DNA from: JBPRGH01 sp051418055 | GTDB lineage: Bacteria > Bacteroidota > Bacteroidia > Cytophagales > Cyclobacteriaceae | Direction of reading: 5' to 3' | NCBI GenBank assembly: GCA_051418055.1 | Contig: JBPRGH010000052.1 | Location: 93,609-157,608 of the forward strand | DNA length: 64,000 bases | Shown: positions 1 to 9,157 of the stretch, piece by piece | How positions within the stretch are numbered: position 1 is the stretch's first letter | How the letters are laid out: every line of letters starts with the position of its first letter | The notes under the pieces: model-generated | Databases searched by the model: none | Seen by the model: only the letters and a program-made list of their open reading frames with translations | Told to the model about the DNA's origin: nothing | Translations under genes and position numbers: made by a program

Positions 1-2
1 TC

Positions 3-920
3 TTTAGTATTGGGTTGCAAATTGGTGTCGCAGCATTATTTTATTTGCCTGTAATTATTATTGCACCTGCTATTTTACTCATTCTGGCATTTTTTACCGG
101 TACTGTTTTCAGAAGATATATCCTGCTCTCTTTTGGGGTTACCCTGCCATTTTTGTTATTAATAGCCTATTACTTATTAAAGGATGGTGTTCGGGACCTT
201 TATTACAGTTTCTTCAATCCATGGATGGTGATAGATGCTGAGAGCCTTATGGATTTTTCAGGGTTAGCGATAATTCTTGCCGTACCTGCCATATACCTTC
301 TGCTAGGGTTTGGAAAAGTAATGCAGGGGTTAAGATTTACAAATTATCAGTTAAGGCTAACGCAGGCGATGTTCATTTGGCTGCTGTTTTCAGTAGTTAT
401 AATGTTTTTCGGCACAAAGTTGGCACCAGCTAAATTTATGTTACTTGTTCCTCCTTTAGCTTTTTATATATCTCATTATTTCCTTTCTATGAGAAAAAAC
501 CTGAAGTCGGAAATAATATTTGCTTTTTTCTTTGTACCGGTACTTCTGGTTTCATTAGGCACTTATTTCGATTTTTTCTTCACGAAAAATTACGTGCACT
601 ATAAGCGCCTGCTGGTTTCTTCAACCCCTTATGATGAAATGGTTAAAGGAAAATCTGTATTGGTGCTTGATGAAAATGTGGATATTTATAAAGAAGCCAC
701 TCTTGCGACGCCATATTTCAACTGGCGCCTTACAGAACCCCTTTTTGACTCTCCGGAATATTATGATAATATAACTGAAATATTTGTTGCTTTTAAAAAT
801 GACCCTCCTGCCATTGTTATTGACCCGCACCAAAAAATGGAGGAGGTAATGAAACATATTCCATGGCTGAAAGAAAACTACCGCCTCCTTGAAGAGGATA
901 TTTATACTATTAACAACTGA
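3..920 (+). CDS. Multi-pass membrane protein, 5' end outside window
   Basis: The reading frame is open to the left edge, so the gene starts upstream; the first possible in-window start (TTG at 15) is not a convincing start. The visible part has about eight hydrophobic segments in its first 190 residues, then a soluble tail of about 110 residues with a DxxxKxxxV-like pattern and many aromatic residues. It resembles the Bacteroidota-specific DUF6427 membrane proteins often found near glycosyltransferases, but I cannot confirm this without the N-terminus. Its stop codon lies inside the 3' end of the convergent rpiB gene, an 11-base overlap. Role unknown; a part in envelope polysaccharide or lipid metabolism is only a guess. 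Confidence 0.6.
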   Translation, partial: FSIGLQIGVAALFYLPVIIIAPAILLILAFFTGTVFRRYILLSFGVTLPFLLLIAYYLLKDGVRDLYYSFFNPWMVIDAESLMDFSGLAIILAVPAIYLLLGFGKVMQGLRFTNYQLRLTQAMFIWLLFSVVIMFFGTKLAPAKFMLLVPPLAFYISHYFLSMRKNLKSEIIFAFFFVPVLLVSLGTYFDFFFTKNYVHYKRLLVSSTPYDEMVKGKSVLVLDENVDIYKEATLATPYFNWRLTEPLFDSPEYYDNITEIFVAFKNDPPAIVIDPHQKMEEVMKHIPWLKENYRLLEEDIYTINN

Positions 921-1338
921 TCTTGTTTACTCTTCTTTCATGTCTTCCACCTTCAAAGGAAGACTTCAGAAAAGCGTCAGTGATTGTTTCTGCAAGCTCA
1001 TAAGCCACGAAGCGCGAAGGAATGCAAAGGACATTTGCATTGTTATGTGTGCGTGCTAATTCCGCAAGCTCTTTATTCCAGCAGATGGCTGCCCTCACCT
1101 TTGAATGTTTATTTGCTGCCATTGCCACACCATTAGCACTGCCACAGATCAAAATACCCAGGTCGGCTTTTGACTCACTCACATCATCAGCGACAGGATG
1201 AGCAAAATCCGGATAGTCGACAGATTCAGGGCTATCTGTTCCATGATCGGTAACATTGTGGCCATCTTCTTTTAGCTTATTAATTAGCTGTTGTTTGTAC
1301 TCAAAACCAGCGTGATCGGCACCTATTGAAATTTTCAT
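910..1338 (-). CDS. rpiB: Ribose-5-phosphate isomerase B
   Basis: Interconverts ribose-5-phosphate and ribulose-5-phosphate in the cytosolic non-oxidative pentose phosphate pathway. The 142-residue length is typical of RpiB. Visible family features are the N-terminal GADHAG motif (residues 6-11), the SVDYPDFA segment, and the active-site loop CGSANGVAMAANK with the catalytic cysteine at residue 65. The C-terminal RHERRVNKI segment is also typical. It is the last gene of a minus-strand run glyA-tatC-rpiB; 24 bases separate it from tatC, so co-transcription is likely. The LacAB/RpiB superfamily also includes galactose-6-phosphate isomerases and allose-6-phosphate isomerases, but the housekeeping context favours RpiB. 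Confidence 0.93.
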   Translation of the reverse strand: MKISIGADHAGFEYKQQLINKLKEDGHNVTDHGTDSPESVDYPDFAHPVADDVSESKADLGILICGSANGVAMAANKHSKVRAAICWNKELAELARTHNNANVLCIPSRFVAYELAETITDAFLKSSFEGGRHERRVNKISC

Positions 1339-1362
1339 AGTAATAATTTTTTTTAAATAAAT

Positions 1363-2217
1363 CTACTGCTTCATTGGTTTATCATCTCCGTATAACTCCC
1401 TTTCTCTTTTTCGCATTCTCTTTAGAGTGATGCGTGATACATATATGCTCACTTCGTACAATCCAACCAAGGGAATAGCAATAAGGATCTGGCTAAAGGG
1501 ATCAGGAGGTGTTAAAACCGCACCCAAAACTAATATAATAACAAGCGCATGCCGGCGATAAGTTCTTAGAAAGTCAGGAGTTACCACGCCCACTTTTGTA
1601 AGGAAATAAATAACCATCGGAAGCTGGAATAATATTCCGCTGCCCAGCACCAGCATTGTTACAGTCCCTACATAGCTTGTGATATCAAACTCATTCATGA
1701 TCATTTCATTCACCTGATAGTTGGCAAGGAAATTAACCGCAAGAGGGGACATGATATAATAGCCAAAGAGAACTCCTGTAGCAAAAAGCAAAGAGACAAA
1801 GAATACTGCTCCTTTTGAAGATTGGCGTTCTTTTGAATACATGCCAGGGCTTACAAAGCGCCAGATCTCCCAAAAGACATAAGGAAAAGAAGCAATTATC
1901 CCTATCACCATTGAAGAGGTGATGTGCATGGTAAATTGTCCGGTCATTTTTCTACTCTGCAGCCTGAATGGCATATCACCAATACAAAGTGCATCGATAT
2001 TTACTGCATCACTTAAGCGGCACATCATTTTAAATGTCCAGAAATCTGGTTGTGCAGGACCTAAAATGACAACGCCAAAGACAAAATCTACAGCAATAAA
2101 AGCTGCTATCGAAATTACCATAACGGCTATAGCAGCCCTGATAAGATGCCATCGCAGCTCTTCCAGGTGCTCCAGGAAAGACATTTCCTTACTTTGATCG
2201 GGTTGGTCTAGTGGCAC
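1363..2217 (-). CDS. tatC: Sec-independent protein translocase TatC
   Basis: Core receptor of the twin-arginine translocase in the inner membrane; it recognises RR signal peptides and exports folded, often cofactor-containing proteins. The cytoplasmic N-terminus carries the family motif FLEHLEELR (residues 14-22), and six transmembrane segments follow. At 284 residues it is longer than the Escherichia coli protein because of an insertion of about 40 residues in the first periplasmic loop (about 50-95), a common form in Bacteroidota. It starts 3 bases after the glyA stop codon and precedes rpiB. No tatA/tatB gene is present. A likely substrate is the GH109 enzyme at 24912, whose N-terminus has an SRRNFVK motif. 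Confidence 0.95.
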   Translation of the reverse strand: MPLDQPDQSKEMSFLEHLEELRWHLIRAAIAVMVISIAAFIAVDFVFGVVILGPAQPDFWTFKMMCRLSDAVNIDALCIGDMPFRLQSRKMTGQFTMHITSSMVIGIIASFPYVFWEIWRFVSPGMYSKERQSSKGAVFFVSLLFATGVLFGYYIMSPLAVNFLANYQVNEMIMNEFDITSYVGTVTMLVLGSGILFQLPMVIYFLTKVGVVTPDFLRTYRRHALVIILVLGAVLTPPDPFSQILIAIPLVGLYEVSIYVSRITLKRMRKRERELYGDDKPMKQ

Positions 2218-2220
2218 GGC

Positions 2221-3492
2221 TTATTGGTACAAAGGAAAATTTTTCATCCAGCTATGAATTTCTTCACGTATTTCCTGTAGCCTCTTTTCATTATCTTGGT
2301 TTTCAAGTGCTACATCAATGTAATTTACAATTCTCTCCATATCATCCTCTTTTAATCCTCGTGTAGTCATCGCGGCAGTACCAATTCGTATACCTGAAGT
2401 TACAAACGGAGATTTGTCATCAAAAGGTACCATATTTTTATTTATTGTAATATCAGCCTTGCCCAAAGCTTCCTCTGCCTCTTTACCATTGAGTCCTTTA
2501 TTTCTAAGGTCAATAAGCATCATATGATTGTCTGTTCCATTAGAAACCAGATTATAATCCTTATCAGTAAATGCTTTGGCCATGGCCTGTGCATTTTTCA
2601 CAACCTGAACTACATATTCCATGTATTTGTCGGAGAGAGCTTCATAAAAAGAAACTGCCTTTGCAGCAATAACATGTTCTAAAGGCCCTCCCTGCGTTCC
2701 CGGAAATACTGCAGAATCCAGGATAGAAGACATCTTTTTAATAATACCTTTAGGTGTTTTGTGCCCCATAGGATTTTCAAAATCTTCTCCCATCATTATA
2801 ACTCCCCCGCGAGGTCCACGTAAAGTTTTATGGGTAGTTGAAGTTATTATATGACAGTAAGGAAGCGGATCATTTAAAACTCCACGTGCTATTAAACCGG
2901 CAGGATGAGAGATATCCGCAAGCAAAAGGGCTCCAACTTCATCTGCAGTTTCTCTAAGATGCTCATAGTTCCAGTCACGGCTGTAGGCAGATGCTCCACA
3001 AATGATTAATTTTGGCTTTTCTTTTTTAGCTGTTTTTCGAACTTCATCCCAATCAATAAGTCCTGAATCTTTATCTACTCCATAAAAAGATGGTTTATAA
3101 AGCTTTCCGGAGAAATTTACAGGAGATCCGTGAGTAAGATGACCCCCATGAGAAAGGTCAAATCCAAGGATCTTATCTCCCGGCTCAAGTACACCAAGCA
3201 TAACGGCAGAATTTGCCTGTGCACCAGAATGTGGCTGTACATTAGCCCAGGTAGCGCCAAATAATTCTTTTACCCGGTCAATTGCCAGCTGCTCTACCTC
3301 ATCTACAACATCACATCCTCCATAGTACCTTTTGCCGGGAAGGCCTTCAGCATATTTATTTGTAAGAACGCTCCCCATTGCCTCCATCACCTGTGGTGAA
3401 GTGAAGTTTTCAGAAGCGATAAGCTCTATCTCATTTTCCTGACGTGACCTTTCTTTTTCTATTAATTCAAAAATTTTAGTATCTTTTTGCAT
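2221..3492 (-). CDS. glyA: Serine hydroxymethyltransferase
   Basis: Cytosolic PLP enzyme that converts serine and tetrahydrofolate to glycine and 5,10-methylene-tetrahydrofolate, the main one-carbon source. The 423-residue length is normal for bacteria. Visible motifs are ELIASENF near residue 24, the KRYYGGC substrate-binding segment near 54, QPHSGAQAN near 86, DISHPAGLI near 193 and the PLP-lysine motif THKTLRGPRGG with Lys222. It is the first gene of the glyA-tatC-rpiB run and is divergent from the GIN-domain lipoprotein gene; the 53-bp gap must contain both promoters. I saw no glycine or folate riboswitch fold in that short leader. Confidence 0.97.
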   Translation of the reverse strand: MQKDTKIFELIEKERSRQENEIELIASENFTSPQVMEAMGSVLTNKYAEGLPGKRYYGGCDVVDEVEQLAIDRVKELFGATWANVQPHSGAQANSAVMLGVLEPGDKILGFDLSHGGHLTHGSPVNFSGKLYKPSFYGVDKDSGLIDWDEVRKTAKKEKPKLIICGASAYSRDWNYEHLRETADEVGALLLADISHPAGLIARGVLNDPLPYCHIITSTTHKTLRGPRGGVIMMGEDFENPMGHKTPKGIIKKMSSILDSAVFPGTQGGPLEHVIAAKAVSFYEALSDKYMEYVVQVVKNAQAMAKAFTDKDYNLVSNGTDNHMMLIDLRNKGLNGKEAEEALGKADITINKNMVPFDDKSPFVTSGIRIGTAAMTTRGLKEDDMERIVNYIDVALENQDNEKRLQEIREEIHSWMKNFPLYQ

Positions 3493-3545
3493 CAGATGAA
3501 TGTTAAATTGACCTCAAAATTAACTAACCTTATAAATTTTATACT

Positions 3546-4250
3546 ATGCAACGCCTATTTGTCCCTCTTGTTTTTCTGTTATTTCTTATAAACTGCAATG
3601 GAATCAGCTATGAACGTGGTAATGGCGATATTGTGGAAAAGAAAAAAAATATTGGTGAATTTGATGAGGTACATATAACCGGCAATTATGATATAACTTT
3701 TAAGCCTACCGAAAAACCTTCATTGACCATTACTACCGATGAAAACCTGCATCAATATATCGATGTGGAGCAGGATGGCAATGTATTAAAAATAGTTTCC
3801 ACCAAAGGATTAAGAAGTGACCATGGCGTTAAGATGACAATAGGTTATCAGGATATAAATCAGCTAAAATTGGGTGGCGCTTCTACAGTTACTAATGAAA
3901 GTGTATTGACAGGAGACCGCTTTACTTTGGAAATGGCAGGTGCCGGGGCGCTGAAGATGGAAATGGATGTACAGCAGTTAAAAGTTAATATTTCAGGTGC
4001 CGGATCTGTAGAGCTTAAGGGAAAAACAGAGTCGCAGGAGGTTCATATGAGCGGGGCCGGAGGCCTGGATGCCGAAGAGCTGATAAGTGAAAATGCGGAA
4101 ATCCATATTTCGGGTGTTGGCGGCGCACATGTATATGTTACTAATAGCCTTAAAGCATCAGTAAGCGGAGTAGGGGGCATAACTTATTCAGGTAACCCTA
4201 AAGAAGTGCGAAAGGATATTTCAGGGCTGGGAAGTATTTCTGAAAAGTAG
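3546..4250 (+). CDS. GIN-domain (DUF2807) lipoprotein
   Basis: 234-residue exported protein of the Bacteroidota head-GIN/DUF2807 family, whose members form a right-handed beta-helix; a role in adhesion has been suggested but not shown. The N-terminus is a hydrophobic signal ending in LINC, with Cys17 as the probable lipidation site. The sequence then shows repeated beta-strand turns with GAG/GVGG motifs (for example MSGAGGLDAE, ISGVGGAHV), as expected for the stacked coils. It starts 53 bp from the divergent glyA gene and appears monocistronic. Location is probably the periplasmic or outer surface of the outer membrane. Function is not assigned. Confidence 0.85.
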   Translation: MQRLFVPLVFLLFLINCNGISYERGNGDIVEKKKNIGEFDEVHITGNYDITFKPTEKPSLTITTDENLHQYIDVEQDGNVLKIVSTKGLRSDHGVKMTIGYQDINQLKLGGASTVTNESVLTGDRFTLEMAGAGALKMEMDVQQLKVNISGAGSVELKGKTESQEVHMSGAGGLDAEELISENAEIHISGVGGAHVYVTNSLKASVSGVGGITYSGNPKEVRKDISGLGSISEK

Positions 4251-4548
4251 GGTTTTCAGTAGGCAATATGCAGTATGCAGTAGGCAATTTTTAGTAATGA
4301 GTCCTTAGTCTTTAGTATTTAAAAAGCAGCTTTTGGAAACAGGGACAGAGGCAGTTAACAGTAATAGTTGCCAATTGACAAAAAGCAGTTAGTAATTTCC
4401 CAGTGGTTTTAACTATGCGCGCCGGATCCCTCCTTTAGGAGTTGGAGGTGCGAAGAAGCCTACAGTAGGCAATAATTAGTCTTGAGTCCTGAGTACCTAG
4501 TATTGAGTAAAAAAATTAAAGAACCTTAGACTCCAGACCTCTGACTTC
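4251..4548. repeat. Degenerate short-repeat intergenic region (CAGTAGGCAAT x3)
   Basis: This 298-bp gap between a plus and a minus gene contains no plausible gene. It carries three exact copies of CAGTAGGCAAT at 4257-4267, 4278-4288 and 4463-4473, plus loose repeats of AGTCCTTAGT/AGTCTTGAGT type around 4300 and 4480. A small hairpin, CTCC-TTTA-GGAG, sits near 4430. Such low-complexity spacer repeats occur between convergent genes in some Bacteroidota. No transposase or CRISPR periodicity is present. Confidence 0.6.
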
Positions 4549-5007
4549 CTAATCCAATTTACTCCGGGCATCTTCAAGAGCACGGAGCATCATTTCCCTT
4601 ACTTTTTCTATCCGTTCTTTTTCATGCTTCAGGTATTCTATCCGTTCCTCATGGGAAATTGTATCACGGACAGGTTTAAATTGCCTCATCCACGTCATCA
4701 TAGCGCTATCGGCTTTTTTAAGCTGCTCAATATTTTCTTTAAGATCCTCCATTTTTTGCTCTTCTGCTTCAATGTTTTGCAGGCTATCCATTTTTACAAC
4801 CAGTTTCTCTTTAAGTCTCATTAACTCATCCATTCTGGGCATTACCTCATCATGAATGGCAATAACTTCTTCCTGAAGGATTTTTTCCGCACGCTCTTCC
4901 GGCGGCAATTCGGTAGTTATTTCTTCCTCCTCTCTCTGATTTTCAGGAGGATTACATGAGTGGCATACTAAAACAAAAGCAAAGAGGGTTATAAAAGAAA
5001 TTCTCAT
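4549..5007 (-). CDS. Coiled-coil lipoprotein, function unknown
   Basis: Small exported protein, 152 residues with the preferred start at 5007; an in-frame ATG at 5055 would add 16 charged residues in front of the signal peptide and is less likely. The N-terminus MRISFITLFAFVLVCHSC is a lipoprotein signal with the cysteine at residue 18. The rest is strongly charged and alpha-helical, with heptad-like stretches of Glu, Lys, Leu and Met over residues 40-150, so a coiled coil is likely. I recognise no enzymatic motif; similar short proteins in Bacteroidota are labelled hypothetical or 'viral A-type inclusion protein'. It is divergent from the M28 peptidase gene, with an 86-bp gap. Confidence 0.65.
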   Translation of the reverse strand: MRISFITLFAFVLVCHSCNPPENQREEEEITTELPPEERAEKILQEEVIAIHDEVMPRMDELMRLKEKLVVKMDSLQNIEAEEQKMEDLKENIEQLKKADSAMMTWMRQFKPVRDTISHEERIEYLKHEKERIEKVREMMLRALEDARSKLD

Positions 5008-5093
5008 TGAAATCGATTTTTTACGAAAATAAGTATCCTTTTTCTCAACTAGCAATAATTTTGATAATTTTAAAGATTATAAAAGAAAATATT

Positions 5094-6461
5094 ATGATGA
5101 AATATAAAATCACCTTCCTTTTAGCATTCCTATCAGTAGCAGGATTTGCTCAAAATAATACATTACCTCCTATAGTGGACCCACGCATTTATGAAATTAT
5201 AGAAGATGTATCTGCAGACCGCCTGGAGCAGGATATAACAATACTGGCCAATTTTGGTACGCGTAATACGCTTTCAGATACAGTTTCAGAAACACGCGGG
5301 ATCGGTGCTGCCAGAAGATGGATAAAAGCTGAATTTGATAAAATAAGTAAGGAATGCGGAGGATGCCTTGAGGTTTATTATCAGCGGTCTTTGGTGAAAG
5401 CCGAAGAGAGCAGGCGAATTCCTGAAGATACCTGGATAGTAAATGTCGTAGCCGTACAAAAAGGCACCAGGAATCCCAATAATTATATCATCATGAGTGG
5501 TGATATTGATTCCAGGGCATCAAATGTAATAGATGCTGAAATCGATGCACCGGGTGCAAATGATAATGCATCAGGTATGGCAGGCGCTATTGAAGCCGCC
5601 CGTGTACTATCAAAATATAAATTTCCTTCGAGTATTATGTACATAGGCCTGAGTGGTGAAGAGCAAGGTCTTTTTGGAGGTGCAGGTCTGGCAAAACAAG
5701 CCAAAGAAGAAGGCTGGAATATAATTGGTGTACTTAATAACGATATGATAGGTAATATTGAAGGAGTTGACGGTGTAATTGAAAATAATACTTTCAGGGT
5801 ATTTAGTGAACCTACACCAGTGACCGAAACAGAGCAGGAGCGCAGGGCGAGAAGATATTTTGGAGGTGAAGTGGATGGCGTTAGCCGACAGCTGGCCCGC
5901 TACATTGATCGTATGGCGGAGATCTATATGCCCAATCTGGATGCAATGATGATCTATCGCCTCGATAGGTTTGGCAGAGGAGGGCATCATACTCCGTTTA
6001 ATAATGAAGGATTTCCTGCGGTAAGAATAATGGAAACTCATGAAAATTATAATCGGCAGCACCAGGATATCCGTACCGAAGGTGGAATTAAGTATGGAGA
6101 TGTTATAGAAGGTGTAAACTTTGATTATGCTAAAAAACTAACCGCAGTTAATGCAATAACTATGGCAGCATTAGCATGGGCTCCCCCTTCTCCTGATGAA
6201 GTAAAGATAGGAGGTGCTGTTCAGCCCTCTACTACATTATCCTGGAAAGTAGTAGATGATCCTAATTTAGCAGCTTATAAGATCTACTGGAGAGAGACAA
6301 CTGCGCCCCAGTGGGAAAATTTCAGATATGTAGATCCATCAAAAACCTCCTTTACTTTAGAAAACTTAGTGATCGACAACTACTTTTTTGGAGTTTCTGC
6401 CGTAGGTAAAGATGGTAATGAGAGTGTTGTGGTTTTCCCTTCAGGGTTGATTCGTAACTAA
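5094..6461 (+). CDS. M28-family zinc peptidase with C-terminal Fn3-like domain, exported
   Basis: 455 residues with start at 5094, where MMKYKITFLLAFLSVAGFAQ forms a clean Sec signal peptide; the in-frame ATG at 5007 would put 29 unrelated residues in front. The M28 core (about 40-365) shows the expected metal-site order: GDIDS (Asp137 in the place of the usual His), GANDNASG (Asp157), GEEQGL (Glu189/190, catalytic base and ligand), NNDM (Asp217) and HHTPF (His298/299). A fibronectin-III-like domain occupies about 370-455. Family members are aminopeptidases or carboxypeptidases acting in the periplasm or outside the cell. The His-to-Asp change at the first ligand position is unusual relative to the aminopeptidase archetype but the other ligands are intact. 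Confidence 0.88.
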   Translation: MMKYKITFLLAFLSVAGFAQNNTLPPIVDPRIYEIIEDVSADRLEQDITILANFGTRNTLSDTVSETRGIGAARRWIKAEFDKISKECGGCLEVYYQRSLVKAEESRRIPEDTWIVNVVAVQKGTRNPNNYIIMSGDIDSRASNVIDAEIDAPGANDNASGMAGAIEAARVLSKYKFPSSIMYIGLSGEEQGLFGGAGLAKQAKEEGWNIIGVLNNDMIGNIEGVDGVIENNTFRVFSEPTPVTETEQERRARRYFGGEVDGVSRQLARYIDRMAEIYMPNLDAMMIYRLDRFGRGGHHTPFNNEGFPAVRIMETHENYNRQHQDIRTEGGIKYGDVIEGVNFDYAKKLTAVNAITMAALAWAPPSPDEVKIGGAVQPSTTLSWKVVDDPNLAAYKIYWRETTAPQWENFRYVDPSKTSFTLENLVIDNYFFGVSAVGKDGNESVVVFPSGLIRN

Positions 6462-6552
6462 GTTTAAACTGTCTGTAAGCAAGTACGTTATAAGTAGGGT
6501 TTTAATTTTATACATTAATTTATTATTTTCGTACAACTAAACCCTGCTATAC

Positions 6553-7815
6553 ATGAGAATAGGTATTTTTTTACAGTGCAAAATATTGCTGCTGTGCCTT
6601 CTTTGTGTAATGTTATTTAATAACTCAGCAAGTTCTGCTGAGAAGGTAAAAACCTATGTAGTCATTGGAGCATTTAAATTCGAAGAAAATGCACGGGAAT
6701 GGGTAGAGTTTGCGAGCCGGCATGATCTTGATGCAGAGTTTGAAATGAACTATAACCGCGGTTTGTATTATGTATACGTATTGAGTACCGACAATTGGCA
6801 AAATGCAGTAGATAAACTCCATGAGGTCTGGGGTTTAAATGATTTTAAAGATTCCTGGATCTATACAGGTGATTTCGGAAGTCAATACCCTGAGGAGGAA
6901 CCTGTCATAGCAGAAGAAAAAGAAGGTGTTCGCGAATTAGAGGAACCTCGCAGGCAGGAAGAACAAATTAATGAACCTGAAGCAATAAAAATTGACAGGC
7001 AGGCTGAAATAACTCCTTTATCAAAAGAAGAGTTGCGTGAAGAAGTGATTTTAAAAGAAGAAGCCAGATTAGCAGAACCTGATGATGAAGATTTAACACT
7101 TGGTGATTATACCATCTTCTTCAATCTTTTTAATGCTGCTAATAATCAGGATGTATCCGGGGAAGTGCAGATTATAGATACTGAAAGAGCGAAACTTATA
7201 CAGTCAGTTAAAGGTGGTGAATATACATCTGTTGTTGATCCTAATAATGGCTCCGGGAAATTAACTCTGATTGTTGAAACCTTTGGCTATAGGAAACTTC
7301 AGCATCAGATAAATTATAATGAACCTTTCGCAGATACTGCTTCCGTGGATATAGATCTTATTGGCGATATAATGGTTTATCACTTTCCACTTGTGAGGTA
7401 TCATAAAGGTGATATTGCTACCATGTATAATGTCTATTTCTTTAAAGATGCAGCGATTATGCGGCCGGAATCAAAATATGAGCTACATAGGCTGATTGAA
7501 ATGATGGAGGAAAATCCTGGGTTTGAAATTAAGATACATGGGCATATCAATGGTAAAAGTCCCGGAGTGATAGTAACTGCAGGCGAGGATGGAAATATGT
7601 TTGCCTTGTCAGAAGATGATAATACGGGGTTTGGATCAGCTAAGAAGCTTTCTAAGGAAAGAGCCATCGTAATAAAAAATTATCTTATCAGCAATGGCAT
7701 TGATCCTGCAAGAATGGAGATAAAAGCCTGGGGAGGGAAAAGGATGCTCTATGATAAGCACAGTCCTCAGGCACATAAAAATGTTCGTGTGGAGATAGAA
7801 ATCCTTGAGGAATAA
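6553..7815 (+). CDS. SPOR-like/OmpA-family envelope protein (copy 1)
   Basis: 420-residue exported protein. The signal peptide (about 1-29) ends at ASSAEK. A SPOR-like domain follows at about 32-115 (TYVVIGAFKFEENA...), then a Glu-rich linker (115-180), a central beta domain, and a C-terminal OmpA-like peptidoglycan-binding domain (about 295-420) with an FFKDAAIM entry strand, IHGHINGK, the LSKERA helix and NVRVEIEI ending. It probably tethers the outer membrane or a surface apparatus to peptidoglycan. The next gene encodes a close paralogue with the same domain order, so this is a tandem duplication. In gliding Bacteroidota, OmpA proteins of this layout are found among motility and T9SS-associated envelope proteins, but no por/gld gene is nearby. 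Confidence 0.8.
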   Translation: MRIGIFLQCKILLLCLLCVMLFNNSASSAEKVKTYVVIGAFKFEENAREWVEFASRHDLDAEFEMNYNRGLYYVYVLSTDNWQNAVDKLHEVWGLNDFKDSWIYTGDFGSQYPEEEPVIAEEKEGVRELEEPRRQEEQINEPEAIKIDRQAEITPLSKEELREEVILKEEARLAEPDDEDLTLGDYTIFFNLFNAANNQDVSGEVQIIDTERAKLIQSVKGGEYTSVVDPNNGSGKLTLIVETFGYRKLQHQINYNEPFADTASVDIDLIGDIMVYHFPLVRYHKGDIATMYNVYFFKDAAIMRPESKYELHRLIEMMEENPGFEIKIHGHINGKSPGVIVTAGEDGNMFALSEDDNTGFGSAKKLSKERAIVIKNYLISNGIDPARMEIKAWGGKRMLYDKHSPQAHKNVRVEIEILEE

Positions 7816-7904
7816 GAATTTTATAACTCACAGGCTTTTGTGATGTAATATCTTTTATTATATTGTCACGATAAAAATTTTTTAAGTTTTATCTGACAGG
7901 TGAA

Positions 7905-9155
7905 ATGCATAAAAGCAATCGCTTAATTTTTTTGTTACTTTTTTTTATTGTAAAACTTAATGTAAGTTTTGCTGAAACTTTCCCGCCGGATATTCTTCCA
8001 AAGGGATACTATGTTGTCGTTGGAGCATATGCTCCTGCTAAGGAGCATTATGCCGAAAAATTTACCAATAACCTGCAGCAGCAAGGTTATAATGCTACTT
8101 ATGGTTATAGCCCTTTAAAAAATCTCCTTTTTGTTTACGTATATTATGATTCTGACTTTCGCGCCAGCCTCCAGAAGATGCGTGAGATGCGTCAAAAAGA
8201 GGAGTTTGATGATACATGGGTATATGTAATGGGTGATTATAAAGCACCGGAACAACCAGATAAAAAAGAGAAAATAAATGTTCAGGATGTTTCAAAACCT
8301 AAACGGGCAGTAACAACCGATACTTCTGCTGTTGCAAAAGACACTGTTAAAAAATCGGATACTGAAGCAAGAAAAAAATTAGAGGAAAAGATTATTTTTC
8401 GTGAAGAAGAGAAGATAAAGGAGGAAGAGGAGATTACACTTGAAGATTTCCTCGTGTTTGTAAACCTTTATAATGCGGCTAATTATCATGATGTTTCCGG
8501 TGATATTCAGGTAATTGATCCTGTGCGGGCTTCTCTAATAGATGTTATTGAAAGTGGCTCATATGTAACTTTGCCTGATCCTAATAACAGAAGCGGTGAA
8601 GTTTTGCTTGTATGCGATGTTTTTGGGTATAGAAAGATGCAGCAGACAATAAACTACTATAATCCGTTGCCAGATACAGCACAATCTGATATCCAGTTGC
8701 TGGCTGATATTTTCGTTGTAAATTTCGACCTGGTGCGGTATCATGTTGGTGATATTGTCACTATGTTTAATGTGTACTTTTTTAAGGATGCAGCTATAAT
8801 GCAGCCTAAATCAAAGTACGAGCTTAACCAGCTGCTGGAAATGATGAAGGAAAACCCGGCATACAAGATCAGGATACATGGACATACAAATGGCAGAAAT
8901 CCTGGGCCCATAATATATCATGGGGAAGATGAGAATTTATTTGCCCTCACCGATGATGATCAACATGGTTTTGGTTCGGCAAAAAAACTTTCAAAGGAAA
9001 GGGCGACCCTGATTAAAGAATTTCTGGTGCAAAATGGAATTGACCCTGAGCGTATGGAAATAAAAGCATGGGGAGGAAGAAGAATGTTGTTCGACAAACA
9101 TAGTGCGCAGGCGCATAAAAATGTACGTGTGGAGATCGAGATACTGGAGGAGTAA
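7905..9155 (+). CDS. SPOR-like/OmpA-family envelope protein (copy 2)
   Basis: 416-residue paralogue of the gene at 6553. The signal peptide (1-24) ends at VSFAET; the SPOR-like part (about 33-110) starts with GYYVVVGAY. A Lys/Glu-rich linker of about 115-180 differs greatly between the copies, while the central domain (from about 190) and the OmpA-like domain (about 290-416) are very similar, for example KSKYELNQLLEMM, GFGSAKKLSKERA and the identical AHKNVRVEIEILEE end. The gap between the copies is 89 bp, so one transcript is possible. The C-terminal peptidoglycan-binding residues appear intact in both. It is convergent with asnB, 2 bp apart. Confidence 0.8.
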   Translation: MHKSNRLIFLLLFFIVKLNVSFAETFPPDILPKGYYVVVGAYAPAKEHYAEKFTNNLQQQGYNATYGYSPLKNLLFVYVYYDSDFRASLQKMREMRQKEEFDDTWVYVMGDYKAPEQPDKKEKINVQDVSKPKRAVTTDTSAVAKDTVKKSDTEARKKLEEKIIFREEEKIKEEEEITLEDFLVFVNLYNAANYHDVSGDIQVIDPVRASLIDVIESGSYVTLPDPNNRSGEVLLVCDVFGYRKMQQTINYYNPLPDTAQSDIQLLADIFVVNFDLVRYHVGDIVTMFNVYFFKDAAIMQPKSKYELNQLLEMMKENPAYKIRIHGHTNGRNPGPIIYHGEDENLFALTDDDQHGFGSAKKLSKERATLIKEFLVQNGIDPERMEIKAWGGRRMLFDKHSAQAHKNVRVEIEILEE

Positions 9156-9157
9156 TA

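Noticed and set aside
3493..3545. Riboswitch ahead of glyA
   Set aside because: The divergent gap is only 53 bp and shows no glycine or folate aptamer-like fold.
4257..4473. CAGTAGGCAAT copies as a CRISPR or phage attachment site
   Set aside because: Copies are few, unevenly spaced and lie in low-complexity spacer; no integrase nearby.
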